Part shown: piece after piece, positions 46,051 through 54,763 of the stretch
Layout of the letters: each line of letters begins with the position of its first letter
Numbering within the stretch: the stretch's first letter is position 1
NCBI RefSeq assembly: GCF_947503385.1
Contig: NZ_CANNDO010000005.1
Span: 1 to 64,000, forward strand
Direction of reading: 5' to 3'
Source: an uncultured Tateyamaria sp.
Lineage (GTDB): Bacteria; Pseudomonadota; Alphaproteobacteria; Rhodobacterales; Rhodobacteraceae
DNA: 64,000 nt
Position numbers and translations under genes: made by a program
The notes under the pieces: model-generated
Seen by the model: the letters and a program-made list of their open reading frames with translations, nothing else
Databases searched by the model: none
What the model was told of the DNA's origin: nothing

Positions 46051-46398
46051 TCAGTTTACCGGCGACGCGTCAAAGCTGATGTCGCCGGTCACAGCATAGG
46101 TGCCGTCGGAGTTGATCGCGTTCGCATTGTGGAAGGTGCGTTCAATCTCGGAATCGACGACCATGGAGTATTCCTCCTCCGCATCAAGCGGGCCGATGGT
46201 CCATGCCTCGTTTGCGGCGATGATCGTGTGCTCGTCACCCGAGATGTTGATGAATTTCACCGTGTCACCCGGGTTGAGATAGGTGGTTTCCGGGAAATAC
46301 GTGTCGGGCAGGATCAGGATATTGTGCTCCGCCGCCATCGCAGTTGTGGCAAAGATGAGAGCGGTCACGACCGTTCCGGTGAAAATTGCGCGCTTCAT
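46051..46398 (-). CDS. Secreted cupredoxin-like protein lacking the usual Cys ligand
   Basis: The 115-residue protein has a signal peptide (MKRAIFTGTVVTALIFATTAMAAEH) and the cupredoxin pattern (YLNPGDTVKFINISGDEHTIIAANEAWTIGPLDAEEEYSMVVD...RTFHNANAINSDGTYAVTGDISFD). Histidines at 25, 57 and 90 and a Met at 79 are present but no cysteine, so a normal blue-copper site is not possible. It may bind Cu(II) through its histidines or only serve as a structural fold. GGAGTG precedes the ATG at 46398, chosen because it begins the signal peptide. Confidence 0.7.
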   Translation of the reverse strand: MKRAIFTGTVVTALIFATTAMAAEHNILILPDTYFPETTYLNPGDTVKFINISGDEHTIIAANEAWTIGPLDAEEEYSMVVDSEIERTFHNANAINSDGTYAVTGDISFDASPVN

Positions 46399-46505
46399 GG
46401 CAGCACTCCTATATATCTTCAGCCCCACCCCTGAGACAGAATCATATGAGTGTCTTATGCCGGGCGATTTGGGCGGAAATGGGGCGGAAACGGGGCGCAG
46501 CCGCG

Positions 46506-46529
46506 ATGCTTTGCCTCAATGCAAAGCAT
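46506..46529. promoter_or_regulatory. ATGCTTTGC-N6-GCAAAGCAT inverted repeat upstream of gcdH
   Basis: A perfect 9-bp inverted repeat with a 6-base loop, 79 bases before the gcdH ATG and just past the divergent cupredoxin gene's start. It could be an operator for a GcdR-type (LysR) regulator, or an mRNA stem. Confidence 0.45.
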
Positions 46530-46608
46530 TGCGGGGGCATTGCACATTGCCGCCGGGCCGCTACCCTGCGCGCAAATGTGACTGCTGCCGCGCAAGGGGA
46601 CTGACGCC

Positions 46609-47832
46609 ATGAATGCCGAATCCAAGATCCTGAAGCCCAAAGACGCGCCTGATCTGGGCCATTTCGACTGGTCCGACCCGTTCCGCCTCGCAGCGCAGCT
46701 GACCGAGGACGAGCGGATGATCCAAGCCTCTGCCGCCGCCTACGCCAATGAAAAGCTCGCCCCGCGTGTCGTCGACGCGTTCGCGAATGAGACGACGGAC
46801 CCCGACATATTCCGGGAGATGGGCGATATGGGACTGCTCGCCGTGACCCTGCCCGAAGAGTATGGCGGTCTGGGCGGGTCCTATGTGGCCTACGGTCTCG
46901 TCGCCCGCGAGGTTGAGCGGATCGACAGCGGCTACCGGTCGATGATGTCGGTGCAGGCGAGCCTCGTGATCTATCCGATCTATGCCTACGGCTCCGAAGC
47001 GCAGCGGCGCAAATACTTGCCCAAGCTTGCCTCGGGTGAATGGATCGGCTGTTTCGGGCTGACCGAACCCGAAGCAGGATCGGACCCGGCGGGAATGAAG
47101 ACCACGGCGAAAAAGACCGATGATGGCTATGTGCTGAACGGCGCCAAAATGTGGATTTCAAACGCACCAATCGCGGACGTGTTCGTGGTTTGGGCCAAGT
47201 CCGAGGCCCATGGTGGCAAAATCCGCGGTTTCGTTCTGGAAAAGGGGATGGCCGGCCTGTCCGCGCCCAAGATCGAAGGCAAGCTGTCTTTGCGCGCCTC
47301 CATCACGGGCGAGATCGTGATGCAGGACGTGACAGTGGGCGAGGAAGCATTGCTGCCGGATGTCGAGGGTCTGAAGGGGCCGTTTGGCTGTCTGAACCGG
47401 GCGCGCTACGGCATCTCGTGGGGTGCGATGGGCGCGGCGGAGTTCTGCTGGCACGCAGCCCGGCAATACGGCCTCGACCGCAAGCAGTTTGGCAAGCCGC
47501 TGGCGCAGACGCAACTGTTCCAGAAAAAGCTGGCAGACATGCAGACGGAAATTGCGCTGGGCCTGCAAGCCTCCTTGCAGGTGGGACGCCTGATGGACGC
47601 AGCAGAGGCCGCCCCCGAGATGATTTCCATCGTCAAGCGCAACAATTGCGGCAAAGCGCTGGAGATCGCGCGCCATGCTCGTGACATGCACGGGGGCAAC
47701 GGAATTGACGGTGCGTACCAAGTGATGCGGCACCTGATGAACCTTGAGACGGTGAACACTTATGAGGGCACGCATGACGTTCACGCGCTGATTCTCGGGC
47801 GCGCGCAAACCGGCCTTCAGGCGTTTTTCTAG
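46609..47832 (+). CDS. gcdH: Glutaryl-CoA dehydrogenase
   Basis: The 407-residue FAD enzyme decarboxylates and oxidises glutaryl-CoA to crotonyl-CoA in lysine and tryptophan breakdown. Characteristic features are [70 protein letters not shown] (glutaryl carboxylate recognition), [16 protein letters not shown], and [20 protein letters not shown] with catalytic Glu E386. GGGG precedes the ATG. It ends just before a GTCGGAAACC/GGTTTCCGAC hairpin. It is monocistronic. Confidence 0.94.
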   Translation: MNAESKILKPKDAPDLGHFDWSDPFRLAAQLTEDERMIQASAAAYANEKLAPRVVDAFANETTDPDIFREMGDMGLLAVTLPEEYGGLGGSYVAYGLVAREVERIDSGYRSMMSVQASLVIYPIYAYGSEAQRRKYLPKLASGEWIGCFGLTEPEAGSDPAGMKTTAKKTDDGYVLNGAKMWISNAPIADVFVVWAKSEAHGGKIRGFVLEKGMAGLSAPKIEGKLSLRASITGEIVMQDVTVGEEALLPDVEGLKGPFGCLNRARYGISWGAMGAAEFCWHAARQYGLDRKQFGKPLAQTQLFQKKLADMQTEIALGLQASLQVGRLMDAAEAAPEMISIVKRNNCGKALEIARHARDMHGGNGIDGAYQVMRHLMNLETVNTYEGTHDVHALILGRAQTGLQAFF

Positions 47833-47844
47833 CGCGCAGGCTAT

Positions 47845-47869
47845 GTCGGAAACCGGCAAGGTTTCCGAC
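47845..47869 (+). terminator. GTCGGAAACC-N5-GGTTTCCGAC hairpin after gcdH
   Basis: Perfect 10-bp stem, 5-base loop, 12 bases after the gcdH stop. There is no T-run, but it is well placed to end gcdH transcription before the next operon promoter. Confidence 0.65.
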
Positions 47870-47979
47870 CAAGCATCGTCGCCCAACCCGGTGTGCACGT
47901 GGAACGGTTGCGCGAAGTGCCTGAAATCAAGGCGATTTCAAGTAGGCCAGATGCACAGCTAGGCGGCTTGACCGCAAAA

Positions 47980-47995
47980 TTGCACACGTGTGCAA
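47980..47995. promoter_or_regulatory. Perfect palindrome TTGCACACGTGTGCAA, candidate LacI operator
   Basis: A 16-bp perfect palindrome with a central CG, the usual form for LacI-family sites, 57 bases upstream of the first gene of the ABC/SnoaL cluster. TTGACC at 47968 (a -35-like hexamer) overlaps its left edge, so bound repressor would block the promoter. The LacI regulator of the cluster (59261-60280) is the natural candidate. Confidence 0.7.
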
Positions 47996-48052
47996 AAATG
48001 TCTTGCCTCAGCGGCAACCTCGCCCGTACCGTTAAGGGATCAGGGGGACGCC

Positions 48053-49099
48053 ATGGCCGAAATTCAGCTACGCAATATCAACAAGCGGTGGGGCAACTTC
48101 GTCGGGGTCGACAATTTCGACCTGACCATCGCCGATCAGGAATTCCTCGTTTTGCTGGGCCCGTCCGGTTGCGGCAAGACCACGACGATGCGGATGATTG
48201 CCGGTCTTGAGGACGCGACCGATGGCGATATCGTGATCGACGGTAAGCGGGTCAACGACCTCGACCCCAAGGACCGCGACGTGGCGATGGTGTTCCAGTC
48301 CTACGGTCTTTACCCGCACCTGAACGTCTACGAAAACATCCGTTTCCCGCTCAAGGTGCGCAAGGTTGATCCGGCCAGCCACGATGAACGTGTGCGCCGC
48401 GCCTCTGCCATGGTGGAACTGGACGAGTTTCTGCACCGTAAACCCGCCGAGTTGTCCGGTGGTCAGCGCCAGCGCGTGGCGCTTGCCCGTGCCATCGTGC
48501 GGGAGCCTAATGTGTTCCTGATGGATGAACCGCTGTCGAACCTTGATGCCAAACTGCGCGTCTCGACCCGCGCGCAGATCAAAAACCTCAGCCACGAGCT
48601 AAAGGTGACCACCGTCTATGTGACCCATGACCAGATCGAAGCGATGACGCTTGCCGACCGGGTTGTCGTCATGAAGCAGGGCAAGGTCCAGCAGGTGGGC
48701 ACGCCCACAGATATCTACGACCGGCCCGCCAACACATTTGTGGCCAGCTTTATCGGCTCTCCGGCGATGAACCTGATGGACGGCCAGATGCAGAGCGGTA
48801 CGTTCACGGGCGACAATGTTTCGATCTCCGGGCTTGAGGGGCCAGACGGTCCCGTCACTTTGGGTTTTCGTGCCGAAGACGCCGCCGTGGCCGACGCCGG
48901 TGGCCAGATCACCGCACCGATCTACACGATCGAGCTGTTGGGTGACGCCACCATGCTGACGGTGCGCGCTGGCGGCCAGTTGGTGTCGATCAAAGCCCAC
49001 AAGGAATACCGGGCCGAGATTGGCGACACCGTTTCGTTCACCGTTCCTGCGGGCATCTGCCACGCATTCTCATCCTCCTCCGGCGAACGTATCGCCTGA
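48053..49099 (+). CDS. ABC transporter ATP-binding protein (MalK/UgpC type)
   Basis: The 348-residue protein powers sugar-type uptake from the cytoplasmic face. It has Walker A GPSGCGKTT (36-44), Q-loop VFQSYGLYPHLNV, signature LSGGQRQRVALARA, Walker B NVFLMDEPLSNLDA and the H-switch VTHDQIEA. A C-terminal OB/TOBE domain (FRAEDAAVADAGGQITAPIYTIELLGDATMLTV) is typical of CUT1 importers, where one ATPase subunit serves two permeases. AGGGGGA precedes the ATG. It is the first gene after the palindrome and starts the cluster. Confidence 0.93.
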   Translation: MAEIQLRNINKRWGNFVGVDNFDLTIADQEFLVLLGPSGCGKTTTMRMIAGLEDATDGDIVIDGKRVNDLDPKDRDVAMVFQSYGLYPHLNVYENIRFPLKVRKVDPASHDERVRRASAMVELDEFLHRKPAELSGGQRQRVALARAIVREPNVFLMDEPLSNLDAKLRVSTRAQIKNLSHELKVTTVYVTHDQIEAMTLADRVVVMKQGKVQQVGTPTDIYDRPANTFVASFIGSPAMNLMDGQMQSGTFTGDNVSISGLEGPDGPVTLGFRAEDAAVADAGGQITAPIYTIELLGDATMLTVRAGGQLVSIKAHKEYRAEIGDTVSFTVPAGICHAFSSSSGERIA

Positions 49100-49133
49100 G
49101 GAACCGGCGGCCCTTGGGGGCTGCCCAATCCAA

Positions 49134-49162
49134 GCCAGTGCAGGCTTGCAAGATGCACTGGC
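49134..49162 (+). promoter_or_regulatory. GCCAGTGCA-N11-TGCACTGGC hairpin before the binding-protein gene
   Basis: Perfect 9-bp inverted repeat in the 88-base gap between the ATPase and binding-protein genes, 26 bases before the latter's start. Such stems often protect the message of highly expressed binding-protein genes within transporter operons. Confidence 0.5.
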
Positions 49163-49187
49163 ACCAAACGCAACAGGGAGTTTGCAA

Positions 49188-50408
49188 ATGTATCTGAAGA
49201 AACTGGCACTGGCGGGCGCGATCTCGCTCCTGGGCAGCACGGCTTTCGCCGCGTGTTCCTACGAAAACGACGTGCCGTTGAAATCGCTGAGCGCAGGTTT
49301 TGAGGCGTGGAAGGCTGTCACGGACGCCATGGCCGAATGTGGCAACTTCCAAGCTGAGCTGGATCAGGAATTCCGCACCAAGCAACCCGCCGCATTCGAG
49401 GCAAACCCCTCGCTCTATCATATCGGTGGGGTGTCTAACGGGACAATTACGCCGCTGCTGAATGCGGGCACCATCCGTCCGCTGGACGATCTGGTTGCAA
49501 AATATGGTGAGAACCTGACGCCGAACCAACTGATCCGCGTGGATGGCAAGATCATGGCCGTGGCGATGATGGTGAACACGCAGCACCTGATGTACCGCTC
49601 TGACATTCTTGCCGATCTGGGCATCGACACACCCACAACATGGGACGAGGTGTTTGCCGCCGCAGACAAGATCAAAGAGGCAGGCGTTGTCGATCACCCG
49701 ATCGGTGCAACGATGAAATCCGGCTGGAACCTGGCGCAGGAATTCGTGAACATGTACCCTGGTTTCGGCGGCACATTCTTTAACGATGACAACACCACAG
49801 CGGTGAATTCAGACGCGGGCATGAAAGCGCTTGCGACCATGAAAAAGACGCTGGAATACACCGATCCAGAGGTTCTGGTCAGCGACTCCACATACGTGCA
49901 GCAGCAGTTCCAGCAGGGCAAGATCGCCATGGCGAACCTGTGGGCCAGCCGTGCCGGCGCGATGAATGACGAGAACGAAAGCCAAGTGGTGGGCAAGGTT
50001 GCGATGTCCGCAGCGCCCGTCGCCATGGACGGCGGTGCACCGGCCACGACGTTGTGGTGGGACGGTATCGTGATCGCGTCGAACATCACCGACGCCGAGG
50101 CGGATGCCGCCTTCCGTCTGGCGATGGAAGGGCTCGACAAGGACATGGTGACAAGCGCCAACGAGGCGGCGATCTGGCTGGTGGATGGCTATGTGCCGGG
50201 CGATCTGGCCAAGGGTGCGATTGCAACCGCAACCGCCAACCCCGCGCCTCCGCCTTATCCGTCGACCACACAGATGGGTCTGTTGCACACGGCATTGGGC
50301 AACGAACTGCCTGCGTTCCTGACGGGCGAGCGTGATGCGGCGGCGACTTTGGTGGCCATCGACGAATCCTACACCACAGCCGCCAAAGAAGCTGGCGTGC
50401 TGGAGTAA
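49188..50408 (+). CDS. ABC transporter substrate-binding protein (family 1, CUT1)
   Basis: The 406-residue periplasmic protein has a signal peptide (MYLKKLALAGAISLLGSTAFAACS) and a MalE-like fold (IRPLDDLVAKYGE, PTTWDEVFAAADKIKEAGV, FQQGKIAMANLWASRAGAM, WWDGIVIASNITDAEADAAFRLAMEG). It captures the imported solute; the fold suggests a carbohydrate-like or polyol compound. The C-terminal half has an AAIWLVDGYVPGDLAKG stretch I do not know from classical MalE. GGGAG precedes the ATG. It is second in the cluster. Confidence 0.9.
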   Translation: MYLKKLALAGAISLLGSTAFAACSYENDVPLKSLSAGFEAWKAVTDAMAECGNFQAELDQEFRTKQPAAFEANPSLYHIGGVSNGTITPLLNAGTIRPLDDLVAKYGENLTPNQLIRVDGKIMAVAMMVNTQHLMYRSDILADLGIDTPTTWDEVFAAADKIKEAGVVDHPIGATMKSGWNLAQEFVNMYPGFGGTFFNDDNTTAVNSDAGMKALATMKKTLEYTDPEVLVSDSTYVQQQFQQGKIAMANLWASRAGAMNDENESQVVGKVAMSAAPVAMDGGAPATTLWWDGIVIASNITDAEADAAFRLAMEGLDKDMVTSANEAAIWLVDGYVPGDLAKGAIATATANPAPPPYPSTTQMGLLHTALGNELPAFLTGERDAAATLVAIDESYTTAAKEAGVLE

Positions 50409-50462
50409 ATCCAATCGGGCTGGCCGGGGCAGACCCGGCCAGCCCAACCAACCGGGGGACAG

Positions 50463-51968
50463 ATGCAATCGGAATTCGATCATATTGTGGTGGGCGGTGG
50501 CTCTGCCGGGTGCGCGGTGGCCGCGCGCCTTGCTGAACGACCGGGCGCATCCGTGCTTGTGATCGAAGCAGGCCCCAGTGACCGGGACATCCGGGTCAAG
50601 GTGCCGTTTGGATTGGTCAATCTGATGCGGTCTGACACCCGAAACTGGAAACGCGAAACGGTCGCCATGGCGTCTGTGGGGGGGCGCAAAGTTCCGGTGC
50701 CGCGTGGCAAGATGCTGGGTGGGTCCGGTTCAATCAATTCGATGGTCTGGTTCCGCGGCTGCCGCGCGGATTTCGACGCGTGGAATCTGCCCGGATGGGA
50801 CAGCGCGACGGTGTGGCGTGCATTCGACGCGGTAGAGGCGCGCATGACGCCCGCCCGGTTGCCACATCCGCATCCATTGTCCGAAACCTTTGGCCGTGTC
50901 TTTCCTGCCAATGATCCCGGCGCACCGCCATCGCCCGAACGGCAAAGTGCAGGCGTCTTTCACTGCAATATGCGGGATGCCGCGCGCTGGTCTGCCGCCG
51001 ACGGGTTCCTGCGCCCGTCCGGTGCCACTGTGTTGACCGGGGCCGAGGTTGCACAGGTGACCTTTGACGGCGCCCGCGCGACGGGTGTGCAATTGCGAGA
51101 CGGGCGCAGGCTTTGCGCCCGCGCAGGTGTCGTGTTGTCCGCAGGCAGCATAGAAAGCCCGATGATCCTGATGCGGTCGGGCATCGGTCCGGGCAATGAT
51201 CTGCGCGTGTCAGGCATCGACGTGCGCGTGGATGCCCCCCTTGTGGGCGCAAACTTGCATGACCACCCCGGCTTTGGCCTGCATTTCAAAGGGGCAGGGT
51301 CGGGCTACGGCCTGACACTGGCCCAACTGCCCGCTTGGGCGCTGTCACCGCTGCAATGGTTGCTGAACCGCTCCGGTCGGCTTAGTTCCAACACTGTCGA
51401 AGCTGGCGCATTCTACAGCGTGTCCGGGGATGATGCGCCCGACGTCCAGACCCATTTCCTGCCGTTCCTGATGGGCTGGCAAAGCCGCAGCATTATCTGG
51501 GGAGCGGGTTACTTTGCCGATGTGTGCCTGTGTCAGCCGCGGTCGCGCGGACAATTGCGTATCGGTCACGACCCCTACGCGCCGCTCATCGACCTGAACC
51601 TGTTCGGCGATGACCACGACCTTGACATGATGGTCAAGGGCGTCACACGCCTGCGCGAAATCCTCGCCACAGCCGATTTTGGAACCCGCCGTGCCCCCGA
51701 AGCCTTTCCGTGCGCGGCCACCACAGGCGACGCCCTGCGCAGCATTATCCGCGCCCGCGCAGGCACCGCTTACCACCCGGTGGGCACGCTCGCTCTGGGT
51801 GGTCCGCTGGATGAGAAGGGCGCCGTCACGGGCACGCAAAACCTCTGGGTTGCAGATGCCAGCGTCATGCCGCGCATCACCACCGCCAACACAAATGCCC
51901 CGTCGATAATGATCGGCTGGCAGATCGGCGGCCATGTGGCCGCCGCAGCAACAAGGAACGCAGCATGA
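50463..51968 (+). CDS. GMC-family FAD oxidoreductase
   Basis: The 501-residue flavoenzyme has the FAD start HIVVGGGSAGCAVAARLAERPG (11-16), GKMLGGSGSINSMVWFRG, VVLSAGSIESPMILMRSGIGPGNDL, and the catalytic histidine H438 in AYHPVGTLALGGPLD. The C-terminal NTNAPSIMIGWQIGGHVA closes the FAD site. Such enzymes oxidise alcohols (choline, sugars, polyols) and act in the cytoplasm. It sits between the binding-protein and first permease genes, overlapping the permease start (ATGA), so it is likely the first oxidation step for the imported compound. Confidence 0.9.
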   Translation: MQSEFDHIVVGGGSAGCAVAARLAERPGASVLVIEAGPSDRDIRVKVPFGLVNLMRSDTRNWKRETVAMASVGGRKVPVPRGKMLGGSGSINSMVWFRGCRADFDAWNLPGWDSATVWRAFDAVEARMTPARLPHPHPLSETFGRVFPANDPGAPPSPERQSAGVFHCNMRDAARWSAADGFLRPSGATVLTGAEVAQVTFDGARATGVQLRDGRRLCARAGVVLSAGSIESPMILMRSGIGPGNDLRVSGIDVRVDAPLVGANLHDHPGFGLHFKGAGSGYGLTLAQLPAWALSPLQWLLNRSGRLSSNTVEAGAFYSVSGDDAPDVQTHFLPFLMGWQSRSIIWGAGYFADVCLCQPRSRGQLRIGHDPYAPLIDLNLFGDDHDLDMMVKGVTRLREILATADFGTRRAPEAFPCAATTGDALRSIIRARAGTAYHPVGTLALGGPLDEKGAVTGTQNLWVADASVMPRITTANTNAPSIMIGWQIGGHVAAAATRNAA

Positions 51969-52993
51969 AGTTCAAGACCTTCTTCTGGTTCGTGGCCCCG
52001 TCGGTCTTTATGATGCTTCTATTCATCGCGGCCCCGCTGGTTTCGGTGTTCCTGCAAAGCTTCCAGATTACCCAGCCCGTCCTGCAACAGGTCGAGGTCG
52101 AAACCTGTACACCGGGTTTCCTCACACAGACCTGCACGACCGAACTCAAGACAATTCCCATCATAGACGAGGCAACGGGCAAGACGCTGACCACCACCGA
52201 ATGGGTCGGCCTGCAAAGCTATCGCAACGTGCTTCAGATGGACAAGGTCTGGGCCGCCATCGGCAGCGCCAACTTTGGCGATATCTGGCAGATCGATTTC
52301 TGGAAGGCGTTGCGGTTCACGCTGATGTTCACGTTGATCACGCTGCCGCTGGTCATTGGTGTGGGCCTCGCTATCGCACTTGCGGTGAACAACGCCGCCA
52401 AGTCCTTACGCGGCCCGGTCATTTTCATTTCGCTCCTGCCGTTCATCATCACGCCTGTGATCGGATCGCTGTCGATCTACTGGCTGTTTGTGGGAGACGG
52501 CATCCTGACGGCGGCGCTGGAACGCTGGACGGGGCAGGACATCGCGATGTTCGCCCAAGCCTGGACGATCGAGCTTTTGATGTATTTCTATCGCGTCTGG
52601 CATGTGGCCCCGTTCGCCTTTGTGATCTTCTACGCGGGCCTGCAAACCGTGAACATGGACACGCTGGAAAGCGCGATCATCGACGGCGCATCCCGGTTCG
52701 AGCGGCTGCGCTATGTGATCGTGCCGCACCTGATGCCGCTGATCATCTTTATCGCGCTCATTCACCTGATGGACTGTTACCGCGTGTTCGAAGAGATCGT
52801 GGGCTTCCGCAGTCAGGCGCACGTCATCTCGCTGCAATGGCTGACTTACGACTTCCTCGTACCGGATGATGCTGGCAATCGCGCGGTCAGCCGCGCCTCG
52901 GCCAGCGCTATGCTCACCATGATCGGTATCGTGATCCTGCTGATCCTGCCGCTGCGCCGCACATGGCGCGACCACAAGGGAGGGGCCCACTGA
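51965..52993 (+). CDS. ABC transporter permease (MalF type)
   Basis: The 342-residue membrane protein has six main segments and the EAA-loop (ESAIIDGASRFERLRYVIVPHLMPL). After the first segment comes a periplasmic stretch with four cysteines (VEVETCTPGFLTQTCTTELKTIP and neighbours) that is unusual in CUT1 permeases and may form a disulfide-held loop. It pairs with the next protein in the transmembrane channel. The stop overlaps the next start by one base (TGATG). Confidence 0.9.
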   Translation: MKFKTFFWFVAPSVFMMLLFIAAPLVSVFLQSFQITQPVLQQVEVETCTPGFLTQTCTTELKTIPIIDEATGKTLTTTEWVGLQSYRNVLQMDKVWAAIGSANFGDIWQIDFWKALRFTLMFTLITLPLVIGVGLAIALAVNNAAKSLRGPVIFISLLPFIITPVIGSLSIYWLFVGDGILTAALERWTGQDIAMFAQAWTIELLMYFYRVWHVAPFAFVIFYAGLQTVNMDTLESAIIDGASRFERLRYVIVPHLMPLIIFIALIHLMDCYRVFEEIVGFRSQAHVISLQWLTYDFLVPDDAGNRAVSRASASAMLTMIGIVILLILPLRRTWRDHKGGAH

Positions 52994-54144
52994 TGTCAAA
53001 GGCCACCGCACAGCCACTGTCGCTCAAGGTTGCATCCGGCGCGTTCCTCGCCTTCTGGTGCCTGCTCGCCGCTTTCCCGATCGTCTGGATCGCGGTGATG
53101 AGCTTCAAGTCACCCCGCGACGCGTTCGACGCCAACCCGCTCAATGTGATCCTCGGCCCCGTCACCCGTGCGACGGGCAACGGGTTGAGCGTGCCGGATA
53201 TCATCCTCGGTCTGGCGTTCCTGTTCTTTGCCATCCGCTGGGCGTTTACGGGACTGCCCAGATTGGTGGAACGTTTCACACCGCCAGGTCTGATCGTGGT
53301 GGGCTGGCTTGTGGGGGCCGCGGTTTACGGGATCGTGTTCGTGATCCTGTTCTTCGGCGTCTTGCCGCCAGTGTTCGATATCATCAACAGCATCCTTGGT
53401 CCGCTGGGGACACCTGTTCTTGGGCTCACAACCGAACATTACGTGGCCGTGTGGGGCGAGAACGAGTTCTACCGCAACTTCATGAACTCCATGATCGTGA
53501 CGGCAGGCGTGGTCACGATCTCACTGACGGTTGGTACACTGGCGGGCTACGGGCTGGCACGGTCCGGCTCGAACCTCGCCTTCTGGCTGCTGATCCTCGC
53601 GCTGATCTTTCGCGCGTTGCCGCACTCGGTGCTGGTGGCAGGCTACCTGCCGTGGTTCATCAATTCGGCGGAAATCCTGCGCCCCATATTTGGCGAACTC
53701 AGCCCGACACTCTACGGTCAACCCTGGGCGGTGATCGCGGTGCTGGTTTCGATCAACCAGCCCTTCACCATCTGGATGCTGCGCTCGTTCTTCCAGAACA
53801 TTCCCGCCGAACTGGACGAAGCCGCCCGTGTCGATGGCTGTTCGCATTTTCAGGCGTTCCGCCGCGTGATCATGCCGGTGATGTGGCCCGGTGTAATCAC
53901 CACGGGGCTGTTCAGCTTCCTGTTGGGTTACAACGACTTTCTTGTCACCTCGCTGCTGCTGGATGCGCAGAACCAGACGATGGTCCCGGCCATCGCGGGC
54001 TACTTTAACCGCGAAACCACCACCACGGATCAGGTCGAAGCCGTTGCCGCCGCCGTCTCCATCACCGCGCCGCTCTTCTTGCTGGTGATGGTCTTCCAGC
54101 GCCAGATCGTCTCCGGCCTGACGGCGGGTGCGGTCAAGGGGTGA
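52993..54144 (+). CDS. ABC transporter permease (MalG type) with extra membrane segments
   Basis: The 383-residue membrane protein is longer than a normal MalG (about 280-300). The MalG core is present: WIAVMSFKSPRDAF at the head, EFYRNFMNSMIVTAGVVTISLTVGTLAGYGLARS and the EAA loop DEAARVDGCSHFQAFRRVIMPVMWPGVI. Between the first segment and the core there are two or three additional hydrophobic stretches (IILGLAFLFFAIRWAFTG, LIVVGWLVGAAVYGIVFVILFF). The start at 52993 gives MSKATAQPLSLKVASG; the 10 extra upstream codons overlap the previous gene. It completes the importer. Confidence 0.88.
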   Translation: MSKATAQPLSLKVASGAFLAFWCLLAAFPIVWIAVMSFKSPRDAFDANPLNVILGPVTRATGNGLSVPDIILGLAFLFFAIRWAFTGLPRLVERFTPPGLIVVGWLVGAAVYGIVFVILFFGVLPPVFDIINSILGPLGTPVLGLTTEHYVAVWGENEFYRNFMNSMIVTAGVVTISLTVGTLAGYGLARSGSNLAFWLLILALIFRALPHSVLVAGYLPWFINSAEILRPIFGELSPTLYGQPWAVIAVLVSINQPFTIWMLRSFFQNIPAELDEAARVDGCSHFQAFRRVIMPVMWPGVITTGLFSFLLGYNDFLVTSLLLDAQNQTMVPAIAGYFNRETTTTDQVEAVAAAVSITAPLFLLVMVFQRQIVSGLTAGAVKG

Positions 54145-54147
54145 TGG

Positions 54148-54192
54148 TTTCTTCTGACTGAAAATACCACGGGGTCCGGGGCAGCGCCCCGG
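54148..54192 (-). repeat. Intergenic repeat family, copy 7
   Basis: Minus strand: CCGGGGCGCTGCCCCGG hairpin, ACCCCGTGGTATTTTCAGTCAGAAGAAA. It lies between the permease and SnoaL genes of the cluster, in the reverse of the usual orientation. The hairpin may partly separate the two operon halves. Confidence 0.65.
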
Positions 54193-54223
54193 TTCCGACA
54201 TCTGAACAAAGGATGCACGACAC

Positions 54224-54754
54224 ATGAAAGGTTCCCGCCCGGAACAAGCGGTCCTGACCCGCGCCACCGACATGTCCAAAACGGACGAGACCCGCGCGGT
54301 GATCGAGGGGATGGTGGATGGTCTCAACGACCACCGGATTGACGACATCGGCCAGTTCTTCGCCGAGACATTTCGCTGGATGGGGAACACCGGCTGTGGC
54401 ACCAAAAACGGGCTGCAAGAGTTTCAGGACAACTGGCAGCGCCCGTTTCAGGCCGCCTTTTCCGACAAAGTCTGCGTAGACGAAGCGCGGCTCTATATGG
54501 GGGAATGGGCCGCCGCTTTCGGCCGTCAAGAGGCCACGCATAGCGGTCAGTTCATGCAAGTGGCCCCCACCGGCAAGCGGATCGAGATCCGTTACATGGA
54601 TTTCTGGAAGGTGGAGGACGGGCGCATCACGGACAATTATGTGATGGTCGATTTCCCCCACGTTCTGGCCCAACTCGGCGTCGATGTATTCGACGGGATG
54701 GGCTGGGAAGCGTTTGACCGTGGCGTCCGGACCCCGCCGCGCCCCGACAATTGA
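54224..54754 (+). CDS. SnoaL/NTF2-like protein 1 (ester cyclase family)
   Basis: The 176-residue protein is one SnoaL-like cone domain: IEGMVDGLNDHRIDDIGQFFAETFRWMGNTGCGTKNGLQEFQDNWQRPFQAAFSD...RYMDFWKVEDGRITDNYVMVDFPHVLAQLGVDVFDGMG. SnoaL proteins catalyse aldol-type ring closure or related proton-transfer steps without cofactor, or bind small ligands. The closing NYVMVDFPHVLAQLGVD segment recurs in proteins 2 and 3 of the cluster. A second ATG at 54272 is possible. It lies nine bases before the HisD-like gene. Confidence 0.8.
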   Translation: MKGSRPEQAVLTRATDMSKTDETRAVIEGMVDGLNDHRIDDIGQFFAETFRWMGNTGCGTKNGLQEFQDNWQRPFQAAFSDKVCVDEARLYMGEWAAAFGRQEATHSGQFMQVAPTGKRIEIRYMDFWKVEDGRITDNYVMVDFPHVLAQLGVDVFDGMGWEAFDRGVRTPPRPDN

Positions 54755-54763
54755 GGTGAGACA

